64,000 bases of DNA. It comes from an uncultured Alphaproteobacteria bacterium. GTDB lineage: Bacteria; Pseudomonadota; Alphaproteobacteria; Sphingomonadales; Sphingomonadaceae. A model generated the notes under the pieces. The model was not told where the DNA came from. It did no database searches and saw only the letters and a program-made list of their open reading frames with translations. Location of the stretch: assembly GCA_903934325.1 (NCBI GenBank), contig CAIZNH010000010.1, positions 1 through 64,000 of the forward strand, read 5' to 3'. This document shows, piece by piece, positions 35,900 to 46,240 of this stretch. Position 1 is the first letter of the stretch. Every line of letters begins with the position of its first letter. A program made the position numbers and the translations under genes.

Positions 35900-37078
35900 T
35901 CATGGTGAACGCAAGGCCGCGATGAAAAAACCATCCGTCCCGTCGCGGAGCGGTTCGAGCCGCCAGCCCGGCCCGTGGGATGCGCCGAGCATCAGGGCGA
36001 TCGGCTCCACCTGCCAGCCGGGGTGACGGGCGAGGAAGGCGGTGATCCGGTCTGCGCCCTCGGCATCAAGCAGCGAGCAGGTGACGAAGGCGATGGTGCC
36101 GCTAGGCCGCACCAGCTGTGCCGCGATATCGAGCACGCGGTCCTGCAAGTGGTTAAGCCGCGCCAGCTCCGCCGGGTCGAGTCGCCAGCGCCCTTCCGGG
36201 CTGCGCCGCCACGTCCCGCTGCCCGAACAGGGCGCATCGACCAGCACGTGATCGGCCTTCCCCGCGATCGGCGCTAGGGCGGCCATCTCGCGGCCGGGAT
36301 CGAGCAGGACGATTTCGTCCACCGCAGCCCCGGCGCGTGCGGCGCGGGGCGCGAGGTTGCCGAGACGGCGCTTGTCGGTATCGGCGGCGATGATCCGCGC
36401 CGTGTTGCCCAGCCTTGCGGCGAGCGCCAGCGTCTTGCCGCCGCCGCCCGCGCACAGATCGACCACGGTGTCGCCCTCGCGCATTGGCAGGGCCTCGATG
36501 ATGAGCTGGCTGCCGAGGTCCTGCACCTCGACAAGCCCTTCGCCATAGGCCTCCCAGCTTTCGACCGCGGTGCCCGAAGGGTAGCGCAAGGCCTGGGGCG
36601 CAGCGAGCGGCTCGCCTGCTTCGGGCAGTTCCAGCGTCGCACGGTCGGCCTTCAGGGCATTGACGCGGATGTCGAGCGGGGCGCGGTCCATCAGCGCGGC
36701 AATCGCTCGCCCGTCGAGCCCTGAAGCGCGCAGGGCCGCGGCAAGCCACTTGGGGGCAAGGCCGGTCTTGGCCGCCTCCTCGCCCTCGCCGCGGGGCGCG
36801 GGGCCATGGGGCGAACCATCGAACAGCGCGGCAATCGCAGGCTCCTGCGCCGCGACCGCCAGCATCGCCGCCCGCCCGCTCGCAGGCACCGGCCCGCACA
36901 GGCGCACGGCGCGGTAGACGAGGTCGCGCACCGCGCGCCGATCCTTGGATCCGGCATAGCGGCGAGCGCGGAAATAGTCGGCAATGATCCGGTCCGCCGG
37001 CGCGCCCTTGGCGCGTGCAGCCGCAATGATGCTATCGAGCAGCTCGATCGCCGCCTGTATTCTAGCGGCGGGTGTCAT
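35900..37078 (-). CDS. RsmB/NOP-family RNA (cytosine-5-)methyltransferase
   Basis: A 392-residue SAM-dependent RNA m5C methyltransferase. The NusB-like N-terminal part covers about 1-140. The SAM motif is VDLCAGGGGKTLAL. The two cysteines used in catalysis are in DAPCSGSGTWRR and VTCSLLDAEG. Length is slightly short of E. coli RsmB, so the exact rRNA site is not certain. It follows guaB by 9 bp and may share its transcript. Confidence 0.92.
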   Translation of the reverse strand: MTPAARIQAAIELLDSIIAAARAKGAPADRIIADYFRARRYAGSKDRRAVRDLVYRAVRLCGPVPASGRAAMLAVAAQEPAIAALFDGSPHGPAPRGEGEEAAKTGLAPKWLAAALRASGLDGRAIAALMDRAPLDIRVNALKADRATLELPEAGEPLAAPQALRYPSGTAVESWEAYGEGLVEVQDLGSQLIIEALPMREGDTVVDLCAGGGGKTLALAARLGNTARIIAADTDKRRLGNLAPRAARAGAAVDEIVLLDPGREMAALAPIAGKADHVLVDAPCSGSGTWRRSPEGRWRLDPAELARLNHLQDRVLDIAAQLVRPSGTIAFVTCSLLDAEGADRITAFLARHPGWQVEPIALMLGASHGPGWRLEPLRDGTDGFFIAALRSP

Positions 37079-37087
37079 TTCGAGGCC

Positions 37088-38629
<1,542 letters not shown>

Positions 38630-40153
38630 CTAGGGCTGCGGACGCGCGGGCGGGGAATAGCGCGCGGGATCGGCCAGACGGCGGATCAATTGTTCGTGGA
38701 GCAGCAGATCATCCACCGCCCCGCCCAGTTCGAGCGCATCGGCCTCGTCGCCTGCGCGGTGATAGCGCGAGGCGGTGAAGGGATCGAGGATCGCGCGGGT
38801 ACCATAGGTGCTCGACAGCAGCACTGTGGGCACGCCCTGTTGCAACAAAGCCCAGCCGTCCTGCCGCTGGACAAAGCTGTCCGCCAGCGCCTGATCGCCG
38901 ATGGTGCGGCCGCTGCGCTCTGCCTCTTCGAGGATCACGGCATCAAGCGGGGTCTGCCCGCGCCCGATGAAGCCGAGCGGGCTGCCCGCGGGCGCCACCG
39001 CCATCATGTCGAGATTGAAGGCGGCGACGATGTTTTCGAGCGGCACCGGCGAGGCCTTGGCAAAGGCCCGCGCGCCGAGCAGCCCGACCTCTTCCGCCGT
39101 GGTCGCCAGCACATAGATATCGCGCCCCAGCGGCGGGCCGGATTTCAGCGACCGCGCCAGTTCGATCATCATCGCCACGCCGCTGGCATTGTCTGCCGCG
39201 CCGTTGCAGATCCGGTCTGCGGCGTCAGGCGGCCCGCATTCGCCAAGGTGGTCCCAATGCGCGAGCAGCAGCACCGCGCCCGAGCCCGGCACGCTGCCCG
39301 GAATCCGGCCGAGCACGTTCTGGCTGGAAAACTCGCGGCGCTCGGATGTGGCCTCGATATTCATCGCGAGGTTGAGTTCGAGCGGGGCGAAATCGGTGTG
39401 CTGGGCCTCGGCCTTGAGCCCCTCCCAGCGCTTGGCCCCGATCACGCCTGCCAGAGCGCTGTCGGTGATATAGGCCGAGAGCGTGTCCTGCTCCTCGCTC
39501 GCAAGCTGGGTCACCCCCCGCGCCAAGCGCCGCCGCATCCGCGCCAGGGCATCGGTATCGGGGAGCACGGTGACGACCGCCGTGGCGCGCTGGCGGAACA
39601 GGGCGTCGCGCCGCGCGCGATCGCGCCCGGGCTCGGCCAGCATCACCGCCACCGCGCCCGCCAGGGCATCGCCCAGCACCGAACCGTCGCCATAGCCGAC
39701 AAACACCACCGGCACGCCCGTCCCCGGCCCGCTAGCGGCAATCGCGCGGCGGCGCGGGGTCAGCACCAGCGCGTCAGCCTCGGGCACCACCACGCTGCGG
39801 CGCCCCTGAACGAGGGTAAGCTGGCTGGTCTGGGGATGGATCTCCACCAGATCGACCGGCATGCGCCAATAGGAGCCGGGATCATTGGTGCCGGTGACCA
39901 GCCCGACCTCGCCATAGCGCTTTTCGAGATACTCATACGTCGCCTGTCCGCCCGGCGTGCCCGGCTTGCGCCCGCCCAATGCGTCGCTCGCCAGCACCGC
40001 GATATCGGCGCGCAGCCGCGTTTCGATCTCGCCGCGCTGGTTGACCGGCGCGCTCTCGACCCCTGCGCGCATGCAACCGGCCAGCACGAGGCTTGCCAGC
40101 AGCGCGGCCAGCAGCCGCAGGCGCATTTGCATTCCGGGCGCGCGGGCGATCAT
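38630..40153 (-). CDS. M28-family zinc aminopeptidase, lipoprotein
   Basis: A 507-residue exported metallopeptidase. The signal ends in a lipobox VLAGC (Cys at residue 27 from this start). The catalytic domain (about 260-500) shows the zinc residues in AHWDHLGE, NGAADNASG, TTAEEVGLLG and NLDMM. An apical insert lies between about 100 and 250. The ATG at 40153 overlaps the upstream stop by 4 nt; ATGs at 40132 and 40126 lie closer to the hydrophobic segment and are possible. It probably trims peptides in the periplasm or at the outer membrane. Confidence 0.88.
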   Translation of the reverse strand: MIARAPGMQMRLRLLAALLASLVLAGCMRAGVESAPVNQRGEIETRLRADIAVLASDALGGRKPGTPGGQATYEYLEKRYGEVGLVTGTNDPGSYWRMPVDLVEIHPQTSQLTLVQGRRSVVVPEADALVLTPRRRAIAASGPGTGVPVVFVGYGDGSVLGDALAGAVAVMLAEPGRDRARRDALFRQRATAVVTVLPDTDALARMRRRLARGVTQLASEEQDTLSAYITDSALAGVIGAKRWEGLKAEAQHTDFAPLELNLAMNIEATSERREFSSQNVLGRIPGSVPGSGAVLLLAHWDHLGECGPPDAADRICNGAADNASGVAMMIELARSLKSGPPLGRDIYVLATTAEEVGLLGARAFAKASPVPLENIVAAFNLDMMAVAPAGSPLGFIGRGQTPLDAVILEEAERSGRTIGDQALADSFVQRQDGWALLQQGVPTVLLSSTYGTRAILDPFTASRYHRAGDEADALELGGAVDDLLLHEQLIRRLADPARYSPPARPQP

Positions 40154-40902
40154 TCGGCGGTCCAGCCTCCGTCGATCGAATGGTTCGCGCCGGTGATGTT
40201 GCGCGCCGCATCCGAGCACAGGAAGACGGCCATGGCGGCGACGTCTTCGGGCAGGACAAAGCTCTTGGTCGGCTGCTTGGCGAGCAGCACATCGTTCATC
40301 ACCTCTTCGCGGGTCATCCGGCGCGCGGCCATGGTATCGGGGATCTGGTTCTCCACCAGCGGGGTCCAGACATAGCCGGGCGAGATGCAATTGGCGGTGA
40401 TCCCGTGGGTCGCCAGTTCCAGCGCGATGGTCTTGGTGAAGCCGGCAAGCCCGTGCTTGGCCGCGACATAGGCGGCCTTGAACGGCGAGGCGACCAGCGA
40501 GTGAGCGCTCGCGGTGTTGATGATCCGCCCCCAGCCCTTGGCCTTCATCCCCGGCACGGCAAGGCGCGTGGTGTGGAACGCCGCCGACAGGTTGAGCGCG
40601 ATAATCGCGTCCCACTTTTCCGGCGGAAAATCCTCGACCGGCGAAACGTGCTGCATCCCGGCATTGTTGACGAGGATATCGACGGGGCCAACTTCGGCCA
40701 TCATCGCAGCAATCGCGCCCGCGTCCATCAGGTTCGCGCCGTTGTAGCTCGCACCAAGCTCGTCGCACAGGGCAGCAATCGCGTCCGCATCGCCCAGCCC
40801 GTTCAGCACCACCTCAGCCCCCTCGGCCGCCAGCGCGCGGGCAATGGCAAGGCCGATGCCCGAGGTCGAGCCGGTCACCAGAGCGCGCTTTTCCTTGAGC
40901 AT
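40150..40902 (-). CDS. 3-Hydroxybutyrate dehydrogenase (SDR family)
   Basis: A 250-residue SDR enzyme. GSTSGIGLAIA (about 11-21) binds NAD, NNAGMQHV and S132 lie before the catalytic Y145 and K149 (AAYVAAKH). The MQHVSPVEDFP segment and the C-terminal HSIDGGWTA are typical of 3-hydroxybutyrate dehydrogenases, which link polyhydroxybutyrate or ketone-body use to acetoacetate. The ATG at 40902 removes a long unconserved extension. The next gene, an M28 lipoprotein, overlaps by 4 nt. Confidence 0.9.
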   Translation of the reverse strand: MLKEKRALVTGSTSGIGLAIARALAAEGAEVVLNGLGDADAIAALCDELGASYNGANLMDAGAIAAMMAEVGPVDILVNNAGMQHVSPVEDFPPEKWDAIIALNLSAAFHTTRLAVPGMKAKGWGRIINTASAHSLVASPFKAAYVAAKHGLAGFTKTIALELATHGITANCISPGYVWTPLVENQIPDTMAARRMTREEVMNDVLLAKQPTKSFVLPEDVAAMAVFLCSDAARNITGANHSIDGGWTAE

Positions 40903-40996
40903 TGGCGGCAAGTCCTGCACCTTGAGTCTGCTTGGCTTTGCTTTTGCCGCGCGCGAGCGGGCTGTCCAGCGATTTGAACTGCAAGGAGGATGGGGG

Positions 40997-41866
40997 ATGA
41001 AGCTCGGGCCTTTCGACAGCGGGGATATCGAGGTCCGCTCCAGCGGCGGCGGCGGGGGTATGGGCGGCGCACGCGGGATCGGCTGCGGGACGATTGTCAT
41101 CGCGCTGATCGGTGCGCTCGTGTTCGGGCTCGATCCGATGCAGACCATCGGCATGGTGCAAGGCGTGCAGCAACAGACCGCACCGGCTAGCGCCGACGCA
41201 TCCGACATGAGCGAGGCCGAGGTCTGCGGCGCCAGCGCCTATGCGCAGGAAGCCTGCGCCGCGCTCGCCAGCCTCAACAAAACCTGGGAGGCCGCCTTTG
41301 CGCGCAACAACATCCCCTTCAGCCGCCCGGTGCTCGATCTCTACCGCAATGGCGCGGTGACGACCGAGGGCTGCGGCAGCGCCACCTCGGCAGCCGGACC
41401 GTTCTACTGTCCGGCCGACAAGGGCATCTATATCGACACCAGCTTCTATGACGAGTTGGCGCAGATGGCGGGCAATGGCGGAGACTTCGCGCGGCTCTAT
41501 GTGATCGCGCATGAATATGGCCACCACATCCAGAACATCACGGGCCTGTCATCCGAGGTGCGGCACGAGCAGCAGCGCAATCCCTCCGCCGCCAACCGCC
41601 TGCAGGTGGCGATGGAATTGCAGGCCGATTGCTATGCCGGAATGTGGGCGGGCCAGAACCGCGACCGGGTGGAGCCGGGCGATCTGGAGGAAGGCCTCGC
41701 CGCAGCCAGCGCAATCGGCGACGACACGCTCCAGCGCAATGCCGGGCAATCGGTCAATCCCGAAAGCTTCACCCACGGCACCAGCCGCCAGCGCATGGCA
41801 GCGCTGAGGCTGGGGCTTGAGGCGAAAAATGATGGAGCCTGCGATGTGTTCTTCAATGCCTCATAG
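40997..41866 (+). CDS. Neutral zinc metallopeptidase (YpfJ-like)
   Basis: A 289-residue membrane-anchored protein. A glycine-rich N-terminus is followed by one hydrophobic segment (about 28-50), so the catalytic part should be periplasmic. The zinc motif is HEYGHH in the VIAHEYGHHIQNITG stretch, and the later ELQADCYAG glutamate is the likely third ligand; a TSAAGPFYCPAD segment is also family-typical. An AAGGAGG site precedes the ATG. Its physiological target is unknown. Confidence 0.92.
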   Translation: MKLGPFDSGDIEVRSSGGGGGMGGARGIGCGTIVIALIGALVFGLDPMQTIGMVQGVQQQTAPASADASDMSEAEVCGASAYAQEACAALASLNKTWEAAFARNNIPFSRPVLDLYRNGAVTTEGCGSATSAAGPFYCPADKGIYIDTSFYDELAQMAGNGGDFARLYVIAHEYGHHIQNITGLSSEVRHEQQRNPSAANRLQVAMELQADCYAGMWAGQNRDRVEPGDLEEGLAAASAIGDDTLQRNAGQSVNPESFTHGTSRQRMAALRLGLEAKNDGACDVFFNAS

Positions 41867-42365
41867 GGCCGCGGCGCTCGCCCTGCTGGCGGCCCTCGCC
41901 CTGCCGCTGCCGCTCGCCGCGCAGGTCATGCCCGAGCCCGACGCCACCGAGGTCGCCAAGACCCCGCTGCGCGATTTCAATATCGATGCGCGCGACATTC
42001 CCGAAAAGCTCATGGCCCTGCAGACCAACCCCTATGACACCGCCGGGCTAGCCACCTGCAAGGCGATCATCACCGAGATTGCCGAGCTCGACCAGCTGCT
42101 CGGCACCGATTACGACATCGCCAGCGAGACAGACGGCAAGCCGGATATCAGCGCCGGACGGATCGGCCAGAAGGTGGTGGGTTCGGTGATCCCCTTCCGC
42201 GGGATCCTGCGCGAGGTGACCGGCGCTGCCGGTCACGAACGCAATCTGCGCGCCGCCTATACGGCAGGGATGGTGCGGCGCGGGTTCCTGAAAGGCCTCG
42301 GGCTGGGCCGCGGGTGCAAATATCCCGCGCGGCCCAAACCCCAGTCACAGCCCAAGGGCAAATAG
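41844..42365 (+). CDS. Exported protein of unknown function
   Basis: A 173-residue protein with a clear signal peptide (about 1-30, ending near LPLAAQV). The mature part has two cysteines (TCKAI and GRGCKY), alternating charged helical segments, a hydrophobic GSVIPFRGILREV stretch and a basic proline-rich tail. I do not recognise a family. A GGAG site lies 6 bases before the ATG at 41844, so this start is preferred over 41829/41832. It overlaps the peptidase gene end by 23 nt. Confidence 0.72.
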   Translation: MCSSMPHRAAALALLAALALPLPLAAQVMPEPDATEVAKTPLRDFNIDARDIPEKLMALQTNPYDTAGLATCKAIITEIAELDQLLGTDYDIASETDGKPDISAGRIGQKVVGSVIPFRGILREVTGAAGHERNLRAAYTAGMVRRGFLKGLGLGRGCKYPARPKPQSQPKGK

Positions 42366-42378
42366 CCCCGGATCAGCC

Positions 42379-44112
42379 TTACTTGTCCTTCCAGAAGGCG
42401 ATCTGCGCGTCGAGTGTGCGCAGCACTTCCTTGCGGGTGTCCTCGGGAATGTCCTTGTTGCCGGCGATCTCGTCGCGCGCTTCCTGAAGGCCGCTCACGG
42501 CCGAACGATAGACGCGGCGCTCGCACACGATCACGCGGGTGGTGCCATCCTTGTCGGTGGTGGTCTCGGTCGGCTCGCTGCCGCCGGGCTTGCAATCGCG
42601 CGACATCATGACCCGGGTGCGGGCTTCGGCGCGGGCACGGCCCGCCTCGCCTCGTGCAGCCCGCGCCTCGACCTCGGCCTCGCGGATCATGCGCGGCAGA
42701 TCGGCGAGTTCGCGGTCGGCCTCGGCAAGGCTCTCGCGCAGTTCGATCATCATGGCATCGTGATCGCCCTTGGCCATGCCTGCACCATCAGGACCGATAC
42801 GGCGCATGATGATGCGCGGTTCCGCTCCAGCAGCGCCCGGCGCCCCGCGCAGCACCATGCGCACGCGCCGTTCCTTGCCGTCCTCGTCCTTGAACACCTG
42901 CTCGATCACGCGGTCATCCTTGCCCTCGGGCAGATCGGGTGCGTCAGGCGCATCGGGCGCATCGGGATCCATCTTGATGATGACGACCTCCATCGGCGCT
43001 TCGGGCGGGGTCGGCGCGTCAGGAGCGGCAGGCGGTGCCGGCGGTGCCGGCGGCGCAGGCGGTTCCGGCACCTCCTGAGCGGCCTCGCTCGCGGCATAGG
43101 AAACCGAGGCGGTAAGCGGCAGGGCGAGCACGCCCAGGCCCAGAAGGGCGCGTCCGGCGAGGCGGCGGCGGAAGGACAATTGCGACATCGAAAGGCTCCT
43201 CAAACGGTGGATAATGGATTTCTCGCCCAGCACCGGACAGGCCATCGGGGCGGTCAGTGCGGCATTGGGGGCAAAGTTGGCGCCCGTGGCATAAGCGGCG
43301 ATCAGGCGGGCATAGGCAGCGCGCTCTTCGGGGCTGCTCGCGGAGATCACGCGAGCATCGCAGGCCGCTTCCTGATCGCGCCGCAGCGCCAGCCAGCCAT
43401 AGGCCCCAAGCGGATTGAACCAGTGCAGCGCGAACAGCGGCTGGACCGCGATGTTGATCAGCAGATCACCGCCGCGATGGTGCGCGATTTCGTGCGCCAG
43501 CGCGAGGTCACGCGCGCGCCGGTCGGGCAGCGCCATGAAGCCGGGCGGCAGCGCGATCACCGGATCGAGCACGCCGAAAGCAATGGGCGCAGCCGTGCCG
43601 GGGGTCTCGACCAGCCGGATCACACCCAGCCGCCCGCGCACCCGGGCAACCTCGCGGGCATCGGCCAGCAGGATATCGCGCAAGGCGAAATAGCTCGCAA
43701 AGCGCCGCCACAGGAACACCGCCGCCCCGCCCAGCCACAGCGTCACGGCGATTTCGGCCAGCGGCAGATCGGCAAGGCTTGCGAAAAGATCGAAGCCGGG
43801 ATCGGCAGGCGCTGCGGCCAGAGCCAGCGGTTCGCTTGCAGCCGCAAACGGAAGGACTTCGGCGGGCGGGATGATCTCGGGCACCGGATCGGACACAGGC
43901 AGGGCTTGCGGCTGAGGGATGATGGGCGTCATCCACGCCGGCAGCGTCAGGGGCGGCAGCACCAGCCGGATCAGCGGCAGGGCCCACAGGGCATAGGCGG
44001 TCTGCGGCCCCAGCATCCTTGCCACCGGACGGCGCAGCACCAGCACCAGAGCAATCAGCGCGCCGGTCCATGCCAGCGTCTCGGCCAGCGTCTCGGGCAG
44101 CACCGGGCTCAT
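42379..44112 (-). CDS. M56-family (BlaR1/MecR1-like) membrane peptidase
   Basis: A 577-residue protein. Membrane segments lie near 12-28, 38-58, 118-138 and 310-330. The cytoplasmic zinc site is H207-E208-H211 in LAHEIAHHRGG. After the last segment a proline/alanine-rich stretch (about 340-400) with DAPDAPDAPD repeats leads to a charged helical region and a C-terminal pair of cysteines. There is no penicillin-binding sensor domain, so it does not look like a true BlaR1. It overlaps the BlaI gene by 4 nt, and the pair probably forms a protease-controlled repressor system. Confidence 0.9.
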   Translation of the reverse strand: MSPVLPETLAETLAWTGALIALVLVLRRPVARMLGPQTAYALWALPLIRLVLPPLTLPAWMTPIIPQPQALPVSDPVPEIIPPAEVLPFAAASEPLALAAAPADPGFDLFASLADLPLAEIAVTLWLGGAAVFLWRRFASYFALRDILLADAREVARVRGRLGVIRLVETPGTAAPIAFGVLDPVIALPPGFMALPDRRARDLALAHEIAHHRGGDLLINIAVQPLFALHWFNPLGAYGWLALRRDQEAACDARVISASSPEERAAYARLIAAYATGANFAPNAALTAPMACPVLGEKSIIHRLRSLSMSQLSFRRRLAGRALLGLGVLALPLTASVSYAASEAAQEVPEPPAPPAPPAPPAAPDAPTPPEAPMEVVIIKMDPDAPDAPDAPDLPEGKDDRVIEQVFKDEDGKERRVRMVLRGAPGAAGAEPRIIMRRIGPDGAGMAKGDHDAMMIELRESLAEADRELADLPRMIREAEVEARAARGEAGRARAEARTRVMMSRDCKPGGSEPTETTTDKDGTTRVIVCERRVYRSAVSGLQEARDEIAGNKDIPEDTRKEVLRTLDAQIAFWKDK

Positions 44113-44495
44113 GGGCGCAGCTCCTTCAGCAGCGCCTCGATTTCGGCCAGATCGTCCTCGGTGAGCGCCTCGGTCTCGGCCAGATGGGCCACCAGCGAGG
44201 CCGCACTACCGCCGAACAGGCGGTCCACCAGCCGGCGCGATTCCCCACCGACATAGGCCTCGCGCGCGATCAGCGGCGTATACAGAAAACGCCGGCCATC
44301 GGGCGCGGCATCAAGCGCGCCTTTCTGGACCAGCCGGGACAGCAGGGTTTTTACGGTCGCAAGGCTCCAGCCGCGCTGCTCGCCAACCGCGTCGCACACC
44401 TCGGTCGCAGTCTGGCGCGGACGCTCCCACAGCACTTCCATCACCGCGTGCTCGGCATCGGTGATGCGTTCGGGGTTCGGATTGTCGAGGCTCAT
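44109..44495 (-). CDS. BlaI/MecI/CopY-family repressor
   Basis: A 128-residue winged-helix regulator. ITDAEHAVMEVLWE and SLATVKTLLSRLVQKG are the DNA-binding signature, followed by a dimerisation helix region. In this family a partner M56 protease cleaves the repressor in response to a signal; the partner gene overlaps by 4 nt. Two TACAnnTGTA operators lie directly upstream (44523-44553), so it should repress its own operon and perhaps the divergent gene at 44624. Confidence 0.92.
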   Translation of the reverse strand: MSLDNPNPERITDAEHAVMEVLWERPRQTATEVCDAVGEQRGWSLATVKTLLSRLVQKGALDAAPDGRRFLYTPLIAREAYVGGESRRLVDRLFGGSAASLVAHLAETEALTEDDLAEIEALLKELRP

Positions 44496-44522
44496 GGCAA
44501 GCGGACTCCCGTGAGGATTGAT

Positions 44523-44553
44523 TACACCTGTAGTCAAAGCGACTACATCTGTA
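44523..44553. promoter_or_regulatory. Two BlaI-type operators (TACAnnTGTA) in the divergent region
   Basis: TACACCTGTA at 44523-44532 and TACATCTGTA at 44544-44553 match the known BlaI/MecI half-site pair TACAnnTGTA. Flanks extend the match to GACTACAnnTGTAAnC in opposite orientation. The starts are 21 bp apart, two helical turns, fitting binding of two dimers on one face. The region between the repressor gene and the phytase-like/cyclophilin gene (44496-44623) holds no other gene. I cannot place -35/-10 boxes with confidence. Confidence 0.8.
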
Positions 44554-44623
44554 AACATTGCCGCCCGATGAACAGACGGCTTGCCCGCTTGCGCCTCGAT
44601 AAAGCGCCGATATGTTCGGACAG

Positions 44624-46240
44624 ATGACATCGCGCCCCGCTCTTCCCGCCGCACTCGCCGCCCTGATGCTGGCCGCCCCGCTCGCAGCGCCCCTGTCCGC
44701 TCAGGCCCCCGATGCCTTCCTGCCGATGACGACGCCGGTGACGCTGGCCGAAGGCGAAAGCCAGACCAGGGCGGGCGAGCTTGTGTTTCGCGGCGGGGTC
44801 GAGATCGCGCCCGACAAGGCGGATATCGACGGCGTCTCCAGCCTCACCTGGCACGATGGCGCGCTGTTTGCGGTGACCGATGACGGGCGCTGGATGGAAT
44901 TCGAGATCAGCGAAGTCGCCGGGCGGCTGGTCGACGTGGCGGGCGTCAGGCTGGGCCCGCTGCTCGACGACAAGGGCAAGATGCTGGGAGCCAAGCAGCG
45001 CGGCGATGCCGAGGCGCTGACCCGGCTTGCGAATGGCGAATGGCTGGTCGCCTTCGAGCAGGAGCACCGCATCTGGCGCTATGCCGATCTCGAAGGTCCG
45101 GCGACCGGCAGCGAGACGCGCGCCGCAACCCTCACCGCCGGAGCCGAAGCCAATGGCGGGCTGGAAACCCTCGCGGCTTTTCCCGGCGGGCTGCTGGCCT
45201 GCGGCGAGTGGGTCGATGCAGCGCGGCCCAATTGCCTGCGCATCACCGATAGCGGCGCAGACCCCTTCCACCTCGCCGCGCCCGCCGGCATTGCCGAAGC
45301 AGGCGGCGTGCCGACCGATGCCGAATGCGGTGCCGACGGCACCTGCTATGTCCTCTTCCGCAGCTACAACCCTTCAGAGGGCAACCGCGCGGGCCTTGTC
45401 GCGCTCGCCCCCGATAACACCGCCCAGACGCTCGGCGTGCTGGCCCCGCCCTTGAAGCTCGACAATTTCGAAGGGCTGGCCCTGCGCGAAGAGGGCGCGC
45501 GGCGGTTTCTCTACGTCATCTCCGACGACAATTTCCGCAATTGCGAGGTGAAGCCCGGCGCCGGATGCCAGCGCACGCTGCTCTACAAATTCGCGATCGG
45601 CGATGACCCCGCGCCTTCAGCTGACGCGCCGGTCGCTGCCGTACCGCCGCGCCCCGAAACCGGACGTCCGGGCAAGCGCCCCTTCCCCGAGGCCGCGAGC
45701 GTCAACGTGGTGCTCACCACCGAGCTGGGCGACATCACCATCGCGCTCGAAACCGAACGCGCGCCGGTGACCGCGAAGAATTTCCTGCGCTATGTCGATG
45801 AAAAACGGTTCGACGGCACCGTGTTCTACCGCGCCATGCGGCTCGACCGCGAGCCTGCGCCCAATGGCCTCTTGCAAGGCGGCACGCGCTGGGAGGCCAA
45901 GCGCATCCTGCCCGGCATCCCGCACGAGCCGACCTCGCAGACCGGCCTCACCCACACCCACGGCGCAGTCTCGATGGCGATGGGCGCGCCGGGGACGGCC
46001 AATGGCGATTTCTCGATCATGATCGAGGACCAGACCGGATTGAATGCCGATCCTTCGGCGAGCGATCCGGTGTGGAAGAACGGCTATGCCGTGTTCGGCT
46101 ATGTCATCGGCGGCATGGACGTGGTGGCCAAGATCCACGCCACGCCCGTCGATCCCGACAAGGGCGAAGGCTGGATGAAGGGCGAAATGCTGGCCAAGCC
46201 GGTCAGGATCACTTCTGCCCGGCGCGCGCCGCCTGAGTGA
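44624..46240 (+). CDS. Exported fusion: esterase-like/phytase-type domain plus cyclophilin (peptidyl-prolyl isomerase)
   Basis: A 538-residue protein with a signal peptide (about 1-28). Residues about 30-330 form a beta-propeller-like domain of the esterase-like activity of phytase group (DIDGVSSLTWHDGALFAVTD; NFEGLALREEG; SDDNFRNC). A proline-rich linker (about 331-359) leads to a cyclophilin domain (360 to about 532) with VVLTTELGDITIALE, FDGTVFYRAMR, LLQGG and GDFSIMI. The two parts are in one continuous frame. Periplasmic location is expected. Start could also be 44612. It faces the BlaI/M56 pair across the operators and overlaps the convergent C13 gene by 32 nt. Confidence 0.85.
   Translation: MTSRPALPAALAALMLAAPLAAPLSAQAPDAFLPMTTPVTLAEGESQTRAGELVFRGGVEIAPDKADIDGVSSLTWHDGALFAVTDDGRWMEFEISEVAGRLVDVAGVRLGPLLDDKGKMLGAKQRGDAEALTRLANGEWLVAFEQEHRIWRYADLEGPATGSETRAATLTAGAEANGGLETLAAFPGGLLACGEWVDAARPNCLRITDSGADPFHLAAPAGIAEAGGVPTDAECGADGTCYVLFRSYNPSEGNRAGLVALAPDNTAQTLGVLAPPLKLDNFEGLALREEGARRFLYVISDDNFRNCEVKPGAGCQRTLLYKFAIGDDPAPSADAPVAAVPPRPETGRPGKRPFPEAASVNVVLTTELGDITIALETERAPVTAKNFLRYVDEKRFDGTVFYRAMRLDREPAPNGLLQGGTRWEAKRILPGIPHEPTSQTGLTHTHGAVSMAMGAPGTANGDFSIMIEDQTGLNADPSASDPVWKNGYAVFGYVIGGMDVVAKIHATPVDPDKGEGWMKGEMLAKPVRITSARRAPPE

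Noticed and set aside
42920-43075. Tandem repeat coding for DAPDAPD and PPAPPAPP
   Set aside because: In frame within the M56 gene as a low-complexity linker; no sign of a separate repeat element or frameshift.
42760-44256. A 498-codon frame opposite the M56/BlaI genes
   Set aside because: Antisense shadow with low-complexity Arg/Gln/His content.
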